This document shows positions 35,996 to 50,900 of a DNA stretch of 64,000 bases, in pieces; the first letter of the stretch is position 1, and each line of letters starts with the position of its first letter. The stretch spans positions 83,369,001 to 83,433,000 of the forward strand of contig NC_069366.1 of assembly GCF_021730395.1 (NCBI RefSeq). Direction: 5' to 3'. The notes below the pieces were generated by a model that was given only the letters and a program-made list of their open reading frames with translations, ran no database searches and had not been told where the DNA came from. The stretch comes from Mercenaria mercenaria (taxonomy: Eukaryota; Mollusca; Bivalvia; Venerida; Veneridae). The translations under genes were made by a program, and so were the position numbers.

Positions 35996-38900
35996 TCAAA
36001 CATTAGACGTGTACAATAGAGTTATAGTAATGCAAACAAAGATGGTGAAAGACTGAATATTATGGAATTGTTCAACGCCGTCCGTCACCCCGCAAGTGCC
36101 CTTTCGCACGTTCTTCACGGACTCCACCCTGATCCATTCATCAACTTCATGCTCCAAAACATTTAACGGCATGGCTCCACTGCCTATGACAATGCTATGG
36201 AAAGGTTTTATCAGCTTGTCTTTTTCAAAGTTACCTGAAAGAGATGGTATGTAAATAAAATCTGTAAAAAGATCCTTTGGAAGCAAATAATGCAACCAAG
36301 AATAAAAAATTATTCTCCAAACAAAAAATCATCTAATAAATGCTTATTTGTATAACTGTGTTGAATATTCGAACATGAATGCATATTCACGATTGCGGAA
36401 TACTTTAACAAAATATCAAATGAGATAATACTTGATATTTAGATATTTATCCTTGAAAGCACAGAAATCAATGCGCGCCTCGGTACTGATTTGAAATTAT
36501 CGAATATATTACGAATATAATGATGCCTTTGAACCGAGAATATTGCTTTATACAAATGAATGTCACGTCATTGACAGAACTGATATGTACAAAAGTTTAA
36601 ATCATTTATGTTTCAGTGGGAACGTACGATCAACTCGCTGTGGCCGAATCACTTGACTCTAAACAATGTTGGTTCGAAACACAGCTACGGGTGTAAACGC
36701 CTTTCATATGAGTGAACTATCAAGTTGGATTGCAGAAATTCTCAAGTTCTACCTAGGTGTACGTTCCTGTCTGATTATGGATTTGCAGATATCTTTAACG
36801 ATGCACAAAATGTAAAAATAAATGTATTTGTGCAAGTATTTAAATGTAGAGTTATAGATACATTTAAACAGGAATGGTTTGCATCCTTAAGCAATAGTAC
36901 TGTTCTTGATATGTATAAAATATTTAAAAACGAATTTCAGTACGAAAACTATTTGAACATGTTACCAAAGAAGAATCGTATATATTTTTGTAAGCTGCGT
37001 ATGTCTGCCCATCCTTTAAGGATCCAAACGGGCAGATATGCTAGAAACAATACCCCACGTAATGAACGTTATTGTATATTTTGTAACCAACTTGATATTG
37101 AAGATGAGTATCATTTTGTTTGTATATGCCCATGTTATACTCTTATTAGACAAAAATACATTAAGCGTTATTACTATATTCACCCATCTGTGTTCAAATA
37201 CCATCGACTTTTAAACTCTGATAATAAGTTTGAATTGATAAAGCTGTGTAATTATGTCAAGGAAGCATTATGTATTCGTAATGCTATTTTAAATAATTCT
37301 GCTTAATATGTTCATCCTCTGTTACCATATCATATACTTCTAGCTTCATATTATTACCATAAGTATGTACATGTTCAATCCATATTTCCTCTATCATATT
37401 ACTAAATGTTTCATTTGTATGTTACACTATTACCATGTATATACACGTGACATGTTAAAATTGTTTAAAGATGTGTTTAGACGATATACTTATGTATAAG
37501 TCTTAATAAAAGTCTGTTCTGTTCTGTTCTGTTCTAAAACTATGTTCGGATGGGCAACAAGGGTCTTATTTCAAAATTAAAACTTGAAAGTAATTATATG
37601 ACCTGAATCGAGTACGTTTGACTTAACGCCTAACGAAAACAAAAACTACACATAACTGCGTGGTCTTTAGTAAGATTTAAGCACAGTCGGGTGAGACTTA
37701 GTTCGGATCATTATTACAGATAAAACGTAGAAAGGTACATGTATAAGTTCAAAAGCAAAGGTGGATAACCTTCAGTCTACCAAGTCGTTCTTTGGCGTGG
37801 GGATAATAAGTAACACGGATAAGTATAATGATGAAATGGGGCTATTAAAGGCAAACATCTTGATACAACCAAGTACTCTGTGGCTTAGTGGTTGAGATTT
37901 TTTGGCTCCAAACCACTTGTCAACGTCGATGCTCGTTCTAATCCTGCAAACGCTCGTATATTATCATGTGAGTAAGCCGTACATCAAACTTAACGAACAC
38001 ATACGCAAACTCGTGCCTGAAAGAACGCTCAGACGGTGTTCCTTCACAGTTGCAATAATAGTTTTCTTCCTACAAAACAAAACAAAACAATTCTTTGGTA
38101 CATACATAGACTGTCCTTCGCCTTTTTCTTTAGTGCCATGATCTTCAGTTTTCCAATCATATAAGTTGTCGCTTGTCCCGGCCACGTGGAATAACGATCT
38201 ATTTCCCGTGCAATAAATTCCTGAGTGTATGCGGTATAGTTTGCCATGTATTCAATAGCTCGATCACGTGACCAACTGAAAGAAAAGATGTTTTTTTCTA
38301 ACTATTGTAAATGAAAGCATATTATATATAGTTATTGCAAAAATACTGACGTCTGCATCGGCACTGCGGAATTAAAATGTAATTTCTAGCAATAGATATG
38401 ATTTGTTTAAAATAGGTCGACTAGATAAAATAATTACAAATAAGTCAGCCAAAGTTACATAAAAAACGTTCAATGAAAATAGGACTGTATCACATTTTAG
38501 GAGTACTCGTTCATAAATACTACGTTGCTTCATCATCAAGTCTTTTTTCTAATTTGCAAATTACAAATATCAAAATATTTTATATGCCATGAAATTCATT
38601 ATTCCAACACGTGTCAAAAATGACAAAATTATTCAAGTCCTTTAGACGTAAGTCGTATGCAGTCAGTTTTCTCTGAATCTAGAATTTTAGAGGCCGCATA
38701 ATTTCATGAAATAAATAGTGCTGTGTGATTTACAAACCCAGCAAGAATAAAAACATGTTGCGTTTATCTACAAAATATACCGGTAACAAACGATAATAAC
38801 TTACTTTTTAGCATGAATACCTGTATCAACAACAAGCCGAGCAGCACGAAATATCTCCAAGCCGTATCTTCCAAACCTTTTGATAAAAAAATAATTCTAT

Positions 38901-41900
38901 TAAACACGGCCTCAAGGAAAAAAATGAACATAAATGCACAAACATATTCGATTTTTACACCACCTAAGTTTAATTGTTTATTAATCACTTCGCAAAAGAA
39001 TTACTTTAGAAGAAGGAATCATCACATGATTTTAATTATTTCATTATTTATACAGTCATGTAGTTTTAACGAAGACTTACTGTTCCAGATCATTTTTATA
39101 AGTATGCAGTTCTTCACCTAATTCTTCTGAATAAAGTCCCCATCCCTATAAATAAAATAAAAAAGATGCCACGCTCTAGCACAGGATAGAACAAATCATT
39201 TAATAAACCATTCTCGTATGTCACAAGATTTCAAATCCAAAATCATAGTATCTTTAGAGTAAACACTGATGGAAAGACGAAAATGTGTTAGTTTGACAGG
39301 TTTTCTTGTTCTGGGAGAGTTAATTCACCGTCAATGAAACTCCGTCTTTATAGAATGACAGTTTGAGTCTTTGAGAAAAGTATCCGCAGTTTGGATGGTT
39401 TAATGTCCACAGTAATAAAATGGACACAAACGCCGTGACTTTCGCCTATTACCGGGCAAGTAATCACGAACCGAGCACGGAATCTCACCAGACATCTTAC
39501 TAGAAGCCCCCCGCAAATTCACTGAATTTTTGCTAGAGCGCGCAAATGAATTCATTTGCAGCTAAACATTTCACAACAAATACCATAAAATCCGATACAC
39601 ATTACAACGGATGACAAACTTCTTCAGCTGTTTTTTTTGCAGTAACATTTTAATTAACGGCTGAACAATATTTTATCCAAAAGTAAACCTAGTGAAGTAA
39701 TTTTAAAAATTCGTGTAAAAAGAACTACATTTGTACCGAATGTTCTTTGTCGACCAATGAATTCTCGACGTGAGATGAATTTTAGCTGATAAAATAGAAT
39801 TTCCAAGACTTTTTTGCGATAGCAATGTCTCTTCTAGGCTGTTAAGTGTCTCAAAAAATATTAACTGTCATTTGTACCATACCTCGGAGTATCCGGTGTA
39901 GAATGGAAAATGGAGTGGCACGGCAAAGTACTTGGAGAAATCTGTCACTTTCCTGAACATTGGTATATTCTTGGATGTTTGGGCGTAAGAATCTTGTAGA
40001 TGGTGTCCTGGGTCTGTCTCGTGAAGGAGTAATGCAGGCATGTCGAACATGGGCCTTAAAATAAAAACAATCTACTTCATTATCAACTCAATCGATGAAA
40101 ACAATCATAAACAGTTTCTCTATTTTTAAACTATCTTACAGTTTCAATGTATAAAAAAAGTTTTACCTATTCTGAAAAATACTGCTCGTTTGATTTCAAA
40201 GAACATGGGAGCTTCTGTCTTAATCGTTGTTAGACTATAGAATTGAGATATATTGCATTTATGAGCAATTTTCTTAATTTGAGCTAAACCACATCGGCTG
40301 CCAGTACAAGATCTGATTCCTGTATAACAGGTACAAAATGCACCATACCGCAATCAGCAGTAACACATGGTGCACGGTGGTATCAGTGTTATATTGAACT
40401 TTTTTTTCAATGACATAACCTTTTATTTTTTTTTCAGAACAGTTTTCAGGGATATCAATTTAAAATATAGTTTCAATGATCAGTATTGTATAACAGAATT
40501 CCTTTTGAGCCGGTGAGGGGTGTTGCACATTTCGTAACCTCTTGTGAAAAGACTAAGTCAAACCGTGTCTTAAATTATTTCGACTGGTTGCAAGTCATAC
40601 TTCCAAAGTAACTTCTTACAGATTTTAATAAAGAAAAAATATGGTTTACACTTTTGAATTGACATTTGCATAGAAAACGCCGGGCCTTGATCCGTCAGGA
40701 GCGGCGTTCTTATATATGCCACTTGGACCATCGTACGTCATTTTTTCAATTCTGGAATAAATCAGTTAAGAATAGATTATTTGTCCTTTATTTTTAAAAA
40801 ATGGGCAAAAGCTTTTGTGAAAATTAAAATATTTTATTTAAGCATGAATGTCTAGGTAAAAGTTCTAACTTAGGCAACATGTGTTTCAAAACCCCAGGCC
40901 CAATGTTCATAAAACATTTTCAGTCTCAACTGAGTTTGATAATGAAACTTTATGTGTCATTCATATCTAAACAGCATGTTTAAAACTAAATTTTAAGTTA
41001 ATAACTATTTTCAAATGACTTTTCCGTATTGATGGTCAGTTTCAATTGGAATTAAGTCTTGAAGTTTTAGTAAAATTGATATTAAAATTCCAAGCTCAAA
41101 CTCAGTTGAGACCGAAAAATGCTTTGTGAACACAGGGCCTGACCTTGAAAAAATGTCAACATATAATATACCTTACTTTTACTGAAAAGCTATTTTTTTT
41201 TCTAACAAAAATTTCACTTAAAGCATGAAAATCGTAGTAATATCTTTAATTTGCAAATCTTAATTTTTTCGCCATTTTTGTACAAAACACACGACAGAGA
41301 CTTGGACATTTGTCTTCAGATTTTCATATTTTGTCATCAATTTTCGAAATTTCTAACAACTTGGGAGTCAGTTTCAAAATGTTAATTCTTTGTACCCCTT
41401 TCTATTTTATACTGAGTGTAACTATTTCAAAGAAAGTTTGCCAGTTGAACGAATTTTGCGAGTTTTCAGACAGACTTCTGAAATTCTAATTTGATTTATG
41501 TAGCAATTAAAAATGTTTCAAATCCTACACATCGGTCGAAGTCCTGTTATTTCTAATCATCACTTGGTCTAAACTTACTTCAGTGGAAAGTCTGGGATGT
41601 TCTCTAATATTTCGTGTAACTTTGGTGCAATCCTTTCATTATGGAGGTCTTTGAACTTCTGAATGGCAACATCCTACAGCGAACAATAAAAAGTCAGGCT
41701 AAATCTAGTACGTCACTTTCATGTGCTTATTATAATAAATAATAATGAATGAAGACATTTTACAAAATACATCCTCAAAATACTGACGACTGCTATCTGT
41801 TGACAATTCCGTGTAAAAAACATTAAATAGCCAGTATAAACAGCTTCAATCTTCTTTTATTAACCTGCATGAAGTATGTTCTCCTTTCCTCATAGTAGAT

Positions 41901-44900
41901 TGTGGCGATATATAGGCACCACCGTATTCTTAAACTTATGTATTCTTTCAGTCTGGTGTTTCTTGACTTCGGAAATCCCGAGTAGTCAGGTCCGCTTCGT
42001 ACGCGTACGGGGGTTGCAGAAATACATTTTCAGTCTTGAAATTACAATGCATATACTCTGCCTACTCTGTTATGATATTATCTATGGTATTGTTAGACTA
42101 AACAGTTATCTAGTTATTTATTACGTCATTTCTCCTCCCGTTTAACACAAAAACAGTGTAAATTTACTGTAATGAGACCGCCTATGAGCAAAGACTATTT
42201 TGTTTTATTTAAAAAGGGTGGTCTTAACAGATAGGTTTATCGTTGTTATACTCAGGGAGAAAAGCTCTATAAGTTTTCTTTCGTTCTAATCCCTTTCGTA
42301 GTTTGTAATATGTTCCTAATTGTGAAATGTAATTGTAATGTAATTTTCGAAATAAATATGTTTAAATTAACAGATAGGTTAGACTATATGCAATATGTTA
42401 TACACGGACAAAGCATAAAATAAACTTACCCCATCAGTTATAAACAGGCTGTCATTTTTTCTTAGATAGTCATTATATTCCCTGACAGTTCCATTGAAAT
42501 TTGCCCTTCTCACAATCTGTATAGAAAAGAATCTTTTATTACAATAATATACACGAGGAACTAAATCCATATAAACGTTAAGTGTTTCTATTATGTCAGT
42601 GTTTCTAATCAATTATAATCAAAATCTAGTCAACATTTGTTTTTCATCCTCCATGTGTCCCTAACCAAAAAAAAATCATTATGTTTCTGGTGGCGGTGCT
42701 TGTCTTATTTTACAAAGATTCATTTATTATTTAAGGCGAAATTATTGCCATTCGTGTCACGTTTAAAGCAAGTTGCATGAAAAGAGTACAGTACAATTTC
42801 CAACCCGATTCTTTGTAATGAAACACGTATTCGTGTATTGATATAACATGTATCAAAGAGAAGTTTCTCCTCTACAGTCATATCTACAAAAAAGCTTCCT
42901 ATACTTTCTGTATTTCAGTATAGAGTCTGTTCTGTTGAACTCTCTAATCCATGTTTCGTGTATCTCACCAGTGGTCTTACATGCAGAAAGCTTCTTACCT
43001 AAAAAATAAACGTTATTGAACTCTCTTAATACCGTGTCGAGTATCATATCAACAGTCACATCTACAGAAAAGCCACCTACTTTCTGCTTTTTTTTTCAGT
43101 ATAATCTTATACCTGTTTCGAGTATTTCACCAACAGTCATATCTACAGAAATTTTCCCAACAAGGCTTTGCTGAATTCTCTAATTCCTGCTTCGGGTATT
43201 ATCAACAGTCGTATCTACAGAAAGCTACCTACCTTTTATATTTCGCACATACTTAAAGTTTGTTGAAAATTCCTGTTTTGTGAATCTCATCAGCATAGCT
43301 ACTTACCTTCTGGATTTCATCATAAACTCTGTTAACCTCCCTAATTCCTATTTTGTGTATTTCATCCGCAGTCATATCTACAGACAGTTGCCATTTTAAG
43401 CACGCCTGGTAGTATTCGGCTCCTTTTGGTAATCCCCCGACTCCAAAAGTAGTTCGTGTGTTTGGTATGTACGTCTGCAAACAGCATTCATTATATGTAT
43501 GGTTATTATTCTAACTAATGTTTGTTTGCTTGTTTTATGTAGTATTTCACAGTATTTAATCTTGTTACGACAGTCAAATAATCTAGTAAGTGTTTTGCTG
43601 TTTTCAGGAAATAGCAGAAAATTTGAACAACCTTCAAACATATCAGGAGTGGAGAACGTAAAACTTCAGAATCATTGTCTTCTGTAAAACGGCCAAAGAA
43701 AATGTTCGTCTGGCCCACGAATCGAACCTGCAGCCACTCGGTTCTTAGCATTGTACTATATCTACTGAGCTGAACCGGCAAAAAAGATGCAGAGATTGTT
43801 CATATATGAAACTGCAACTACATCTTTCAATTTTCTAAATATTCAGTATAGGCAGTAGTGATTCATATAACTGTTAAAAGGACAAGCCAGGAGATGTGCA
43901 TTTTTTTGAACAAATACAGCAACTTCGACATACCTAAAAGCTATTTAACAATAGGAGAGTGGCCATATTCCAGCTACTTTCATTACATTTTACGGTATTA
44001 TTAACTCAGGAGAGTGATTTTCTACATATTGTAAGTCAGTAGTTACAAAAACAAAATTAAGAAAGTAAACTCACCGGAAATTTTTATTTGTAATAATTAG
44101 CAATAGCAATTTTAAAGAATCAAGTGATATAAATCTGAAGACTTTAACATAAATACATTCACTTACAAAAAATCAGACAATGGAGCGACAAAATGTATCT
44201 GCATACGACAGTAACGGGCCGGTAATGACAATCGGTAATTTCCGTGAGATTACGTAATCTCCCTATGCTACTTCGGCATTCTCCGGCTTCTGACGTAGCT
44301 CTAACATGCAACCAACGTTCTATACTGAGAATACATTATAGCTCACTATTCCTGATATTCATTACGGGTCTTGTACCTTAAGGCAGGTTGAAATCAGATG
44401 GGAAGTTAGCTAATTGGCTGCTTAAGGCAAATGGCCCATGAATACAGGTGGTCGGTTCAACTGTTGAAGTAATTAAAAGTAATATCTCTTGACAAATAAT
44501 GCAGCTGGGAAGTTGAAATTGTCTGTAGTGTTCTAGGCATTCCATATTAACTCTTTTACATTATTGTTACATACAAAGATATATGAATGTAATCAAAACA
44601 AACTTACATTCTTTAGAAACTCTGCAAGATTCTTTATTTTATCAAGGAGCGTTTTTATATTGGCAACAGCAACATTCCGAATTTCCATTTTCCTGAAAAA
44701 AAATAAAATACAAAATGAAGAAATTACAAATTTTACAATCCTACGCGAACCAGTCGTCATCCTTCTTACATTTAGAATTTCTCAAAAAGACACAAAATGC
44801 TTCAGAATGACTTTTAAAGCCAAATAAAAATAAAATTTAAGACTGAAGCTACGTACGCTGTTGTATTGGAGACAAGATCGTCTAACTTCTCTTGAAATGG

Positions 44901-47900
44901 TATATACATAGGAAAGGCCGTCCTGTTGTTTATGAACATTGTATATATCTCTTCTAATTTTGCTGGAACCCTTTCCTACAACATGTCAAATGACAGTTAC
45001 TGGTGAATTCACTACATCATGGGCAATTTCAAAGTATAAACAAACGTATAAACGCGCTAAAAAAATCGCTCTTCCATTTCTTAAAGATGTATCCTTTAAA
45101 ACATGTTATTTCAAAAAAGATATATTTCGTATAAACTTACTACGGAAGTTTTGCAATGTACTGTACAATAAAAGTTTCGAAAGATAAAAAACGTCAGAAA
45201 ATATTTTCCAATATACAAAAAAAAACAATTTATGTATAGTTTATACAAAATATAAAAAAAAACTCCTTTATAGCTCTTTTTTCTACTGATTAATGTACAT
45301 GTACATTTTACAATAAAATTAAAATCCTCAAACCAACTATGAGTGAGTAGCTTTAAAACAATAACTTACGACGGAAGCTCGATGGTTGGTAGTTCCCATT
45401 TCAATCGCTTTCCTCATCCTGACAATAACCTGATCTATCTGTTACCAAAGTAATTGAAAATATATATACAAAAAGTATACAAAGACAAAAATATGTATGG
45501 AGCGCAAAATTTGTCAAATTAAGGTTTTGCAATGTACCAACAAACCAAAGAAATATTTGGTAAACGAACAACATTTTTACCAACAATCTACAAGTAAAAT
45601 TTCAGTGCTGGAACGTTATTGCAACTGTATCAAAACGAAAATAACTAACCGTTCTTTGGTTTAAACAATATTTATTTTCCAAATATGCATTTCATACAAA
45701 CATATATTAATGTGATAGGATTGAGGAGTAAGCTAAAAGCTTGTATAAAAACCTCTTTCCTGAATAGTTCTTTGAAAATGAAATTAGACAAAACCAGAAA
45801 CATCTTATCTTTAACATGATCACATCTGGGGTATTATTCGTATTCAATTTGACAGTCTACATTAGCAAGCCATATGTATTATCCAAAATACTTACGAATA
45901 TGTTTGTACAATTTAAACATTCTGTTTCCTACCTGTACACCATAATTAAGAATTCTTTTAGCAAACATTTTGAAGTCGTCTTCTCGTAAAAACTTGACCT
46001 GGCCTGCTCGGGAACCGTAGTTCGTTTGTATTCCTTCCAGGAAACTAACGGGGTTCATCGGTCCATAACTTGATGAAAGAGTTGAAATTACAAGAATTTG
46101 ATGTTTTCATTTTTTTTTAATATGGTACTAATTAGACTAATTTGATATCACTGTCGAAGACAAGTACTTAGGATACAATTTGAAGGCAATTAAAAAGTTT
46201 ATCTTAAATTATGCCAATGGCGAATATCAAAATAACAAGGTAAACAATTCCTTAAAAAAAGCTACTTTTTATGACGTCATTAATCTTACCAAATTAACGA
46301 GGGGCGGGGTTAATCTCTGACTTATGCAAATAATGGTAATCTCAAAAAGAACGAGCAATATAGGTAGAGCATTGGTTACATGTACGACATACACTGCACA
46401 ATAATGTAAGGGGCCGTCGCGAAACCCCGCCCCGCCAGGTCAAATAAAATGCACAATACATATCCTGCACAATAGTGCAGAGGACCATCGCGAAACCACG
46501 CCCCGCCAGGTTGATCAAAACGGACAATAAGCATGAAAAGTGTTTTATTTTATGTAAAATACATTTTACGAGTGAAAGAATGCCCATCTGGTCTCCGATT
46601 TACACGCAAATACGCTAAAGATATATCTATTGGGGACGATTTTCGATTACACCATGGAAGCACATTTTTGACCGAATTACTGCTGTAACCTTTTTATTAC
46701 CGTTTGGATAATTGGTCTACCGTTCTGTTTTAAACGATTTGCCAAGCCATTTTGATAAAATCTAAACAGAAATCACGACTAACAAAAGTGTACACGTAAA
46801 TACGAAACTCACATGCATACGACTTGTGAATTACGAATAATGTATACAATAAATTGAAATAAAATAAACATTTACAATCGCCATTTGTATCCATCTACCC
46901 ATGCTTGTATTGTATCATTCAGGACTGCGAAGGTCACGTGCTCTCCAGACGGCAGACTGTTTCTGTTAACATTACTAAGCCGTTTCAAGAAACTATCCAT
47001 ATCAGTCTGAAAATTCCAAAAAAAAACAAAAAAAAAAAACCTCAAAAACATGAGACTCTGTCTATTTATTTTTGTATGATATTACAGGCCCTCGGTGTGC
47101 TTGATTTCGATCCTCACAGTATATGCATTTAAGAGACTATAAATTGAGATCAAACTATGAATTTGAGAGTTAATAAAGTTGACAACTAATCGCATAAAGA
47201 GTTAATCGTTTAATGTAAGTAATTCATTGAGTAAATCTGGTGTGTGTGAGGTGGCGGGGTGGGGGGGGGGGGGTGTTAATGAAAGGTTATCGTTTATTAA
47301 AGGTGACCGTTAGCACAGGTTCGAGTCTGGGGCCATTTTGTTAGCAAGCGCGCCAAAAAGGAAGAGTCACTTGTTAATAATATAAGCCGTCCTTCACTTC
47401 TGAAATAGTAATCTTTTCTTAGATCTTGATAAAGTACCTTACTGATATGCAAACAGTAAACAACACTGAAAACTTAATAGCTGTCCGTAAAATTGCACAG
47501 GTGGTTATCGTGATAAAGATATGGGATTTATTATTTCTTTTAAATGGTCCGCTAAGACAGGTATATACTAGTAACATGCATATAGATTTATAATTGAAAA
47601 TAATGAAAACTACGTACATAATGAAATTCAGCACCTGGCGTTACTAATGAATATGACCGAAAGATATACCTTTCTGCTTTCCATTGCCTCTAGACTGTAG
47701 TCCTCCAGTCTATCTGTATATCTCTGGTCTCCAACATTTGACGCGAATTCGGGATTGTTCTTCATCCGCCATTCCCAAAAATCGTCCACAATCTTGTCAA
47801 ACTCATTGTTGCCAAATACAGCCGCTAAAATGAGCCGCATCATGAGAAAATCAACATAGTGCATTTGCGACCAGCATGGATCCAGACCAGCCTGCGCATC

Positions 47901-50900
47901 GCTAACGGTTTTTCTAATTGCAATAGGCTTTGAAAGCGAACAGTATGGCTCCTGGTCAGACTACGCGGATGCCCAGGCTGGTCTGGACCACTGCTGGTCG
48001 TAAACGCACTATGTTGGTTTTCTCATGGCGTGGCTTAAATGTCAAAACCAGTTTTAAGCAATCTGTCAGTTTTTAAATGTAAAAGTGGTCATTTTACGAG
48101 TTCAATTTTCCTAGATTTCATAGCATAGCTTATCTGCTCTCCACAAGTAACTGACAATTTCCCTACACGATGCGGATGAGAAAAAATTACATTATACACC
48201 ACAATGAATGTCTTCTGCTAAACTGCCACCCTGACTCGGAAATGAAATCGTCATTTGTTTATGTAAGGTTGGTACCAACGCATCCATTAAAATGTAAAGA
48301 CATGTATTCAATGTTTCTATATGATTGAATAGCTGCGATGCTCATCCAAAATGATAGCGTGAAATGTATGAACCTTTATTTTGCTTTATAAGTACCTTTA
48401 TGAGTTTATAACATCCTTATTAATTAAAGTTCCACCCACGACCTGATGACCTACTGAACTTCGTGCAAATCATTCTGTTACTACTGTTATAATACAGCTA
48501 TTCTACAAGATGATAGGTGGACAATTTAGGCCTTCTGTGAATAGATGTTTTCACAACTTCCTCTGCAAACTTATTCAGTCATTCTCTTATCAGTATAGTT
48601 TTATAAACATAGAATAATAACTATATCTAGTGTAGAAACAAAGCCTTTTATACATCAAGTGTACTACTACATTAATTTAATAATATATTTAGACATTAAA
48701 CACATTGTCTTGGCCTTATATATGTCACTGTCAAATTGTAATTAGATACTTGTTATTTCTCATTTTCTTCATGCAAAACTTGTATATATAGGTAACACTT
48801 GGTTTAGCGGTCCGATGACCATATTGTCATTTCCTTAGGAATGAAAATCTTATTTAGAAATAAGACCTTGATATGTTTACAAACCTAATTATCTTTGATT
48901 ATATACCAGCTCGATTTAATACATCGCGCCTCAGGCGATATACTGTTGACCGCTTTCTGTACCAACTCCTTCTTTTATCCACTGGTTAATTTCTTATTGA
49001 AATGCTGGTGGCTGTGGTCATTATAACTTTGGGATGAACATGAGCCTTGGTTGATGCTACATTTCCATTGGCATGATTTGGAATATATGCTTTCCACTGG
49101 CTGCCATTTTTATGACATGGTTTAAAAGCTATTATGATTTCCACAGGCTGCGAGTTTTTGGCACGGTTTATGAAATATTTGCTTTCCACTGGCTGCATTT
49201 TTTGCAGGGTTTACGAAATATATTCTTTCCACTGGCTGTAATTTTTATGACATGGTTTAAAAGCTATTATGATTTCCATATGCAGTAAGTTTATATATGA
49301 GCCGTGCCATGGGAAAACCAACATAGTGGCTTTGCGACCAGCATGGATCCAGACCAGCCTGCGCATCCGCGCAGTCTGGTCAGGATCCATGCTGATCGCT
49401 AACAGTTTCTCCAATTCCAATAGGCTTTAAAAGCGAACAGCATGGAGCCTGACCAGACTGCGCGGTCGCACACCCACTATGTTGGTTTTGTCATGGCACG
49501 GCTCATATGCTTTCCACAGGCTGCGATTTTTTGGCACGGTTTACAAGATACTTTGCTTTCTATAGGCTGTGAATTATTTTGGCACGTTTTACGAAATATA
49601 TGCTTTCCACTGGATGCTATTTTTGTGGCACGGTTTAGGAGATATATGGAGAAATTCTAGTTTTTATGGAGGACGAAGACATTATAGTGAACGAGCGAAC
49701 ATGATATAAAGAAGAGAATGAATTAGAGTAATGAACAGGCCCAAGTAACCGGTGAAGCGGACCTATATGTTACACCCGATTAACGACATTAACAAAAAAA
49801 GAACATGAACTCTAAACTCTATTTACATAACAGTTTTTAACTGATAGAATGTCGGTATTTTTTTTAAAAAAGCTATCATACTGGCTGGTTATTTTAAACA
49901 AAATTTAATACCTTTCCTGTGTAAATAAGACCCATTACACATTTTGCTGATTTTACGGGTTTATACTAACAAGCTGGGACACAAATTTAAATTGATTAAT
50001 TAAATTTTATAAACACTTTTTCTGTTATAAAATTAACTTATTGAAACTACGTTGCTCTTTCTAGTCCGTAGGCCAGAGAATATACCGTTGTGAGTTAAGA
50101 ACAATTAAAAAAGCTCGTGCGTTCGACATAATTATCTCGAGCGCCTAAATTATTGACACGTATGACGGAGACTATTTGAACAAAAAAACGCCAGATCCAA
50201 TTTATCTGGTGGTAGAGAAAGTATGGCGAGCGCTCGTATTAAGTCGACATATTCTGATTTAAAAGGAAGGAAGTGTCTTAAAATTAAATTTTCAGAAATC
50301 AACAGAAAATAAATGGTATTCTCTTCTCTTAACGACGTTCCCGCCGCTTTAATAGCATTGTTTTGTATTTGTATATACAAAACATGTCTGATCTGTACAA
50401 TACTATCATATCTGTTGATTTATAAAATCTGCTGAGATCAAGAAATCTTTTAAAATGTTGGTTTGCTAACCGCTTTTCTCTCTCAGCTCATGTCAACAGA
50501 GTCAGAAATAAAAGGTAAATAAGTTTTTTAAGATGCAATTATGTTGAAGGATGTAGCTGAAAGTACGAATCTATTCAGCATAAATCTTTCACAAATATTT
50601 ACATTACATTAAAGATGCATTTTATGGAATATATATGGTAAAAATATCATATACAGGCATTTGCATGTTCAATTTGAACTGGACAAAATAAAAAGAAAAG
50701 ATCACATACCAACGTATAATCCAACTATAAATATTTTTAAGAACATCTCTTCTCCTTGATGTAGAGTTTAAAAGTGACACACACGTATTGTCTGTCTATA
50801 GTATACATTGTTGTATATACAATGGAACGCCACTCGAGCAAATATATAAAAGATGAAATTAGCCTCAGGTTACCCAAAGTGCAACATAGAAATTTGAGGT

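Noticed and set aside
36016-36062. C-terminal tail of the DUF885 protein as read-through into intron
   Set aside because: The tail is in phase with the conserved FHSIVIGSGAMPLNV segment, no donor consensus precedes it, and the total length closes on a stop, so I kept it as coding.
42853-43059. Separate exon or gene with a 68-codon frame
   Set aside because: It consists of decayed copies of the neighbouring DUF885 exon end.
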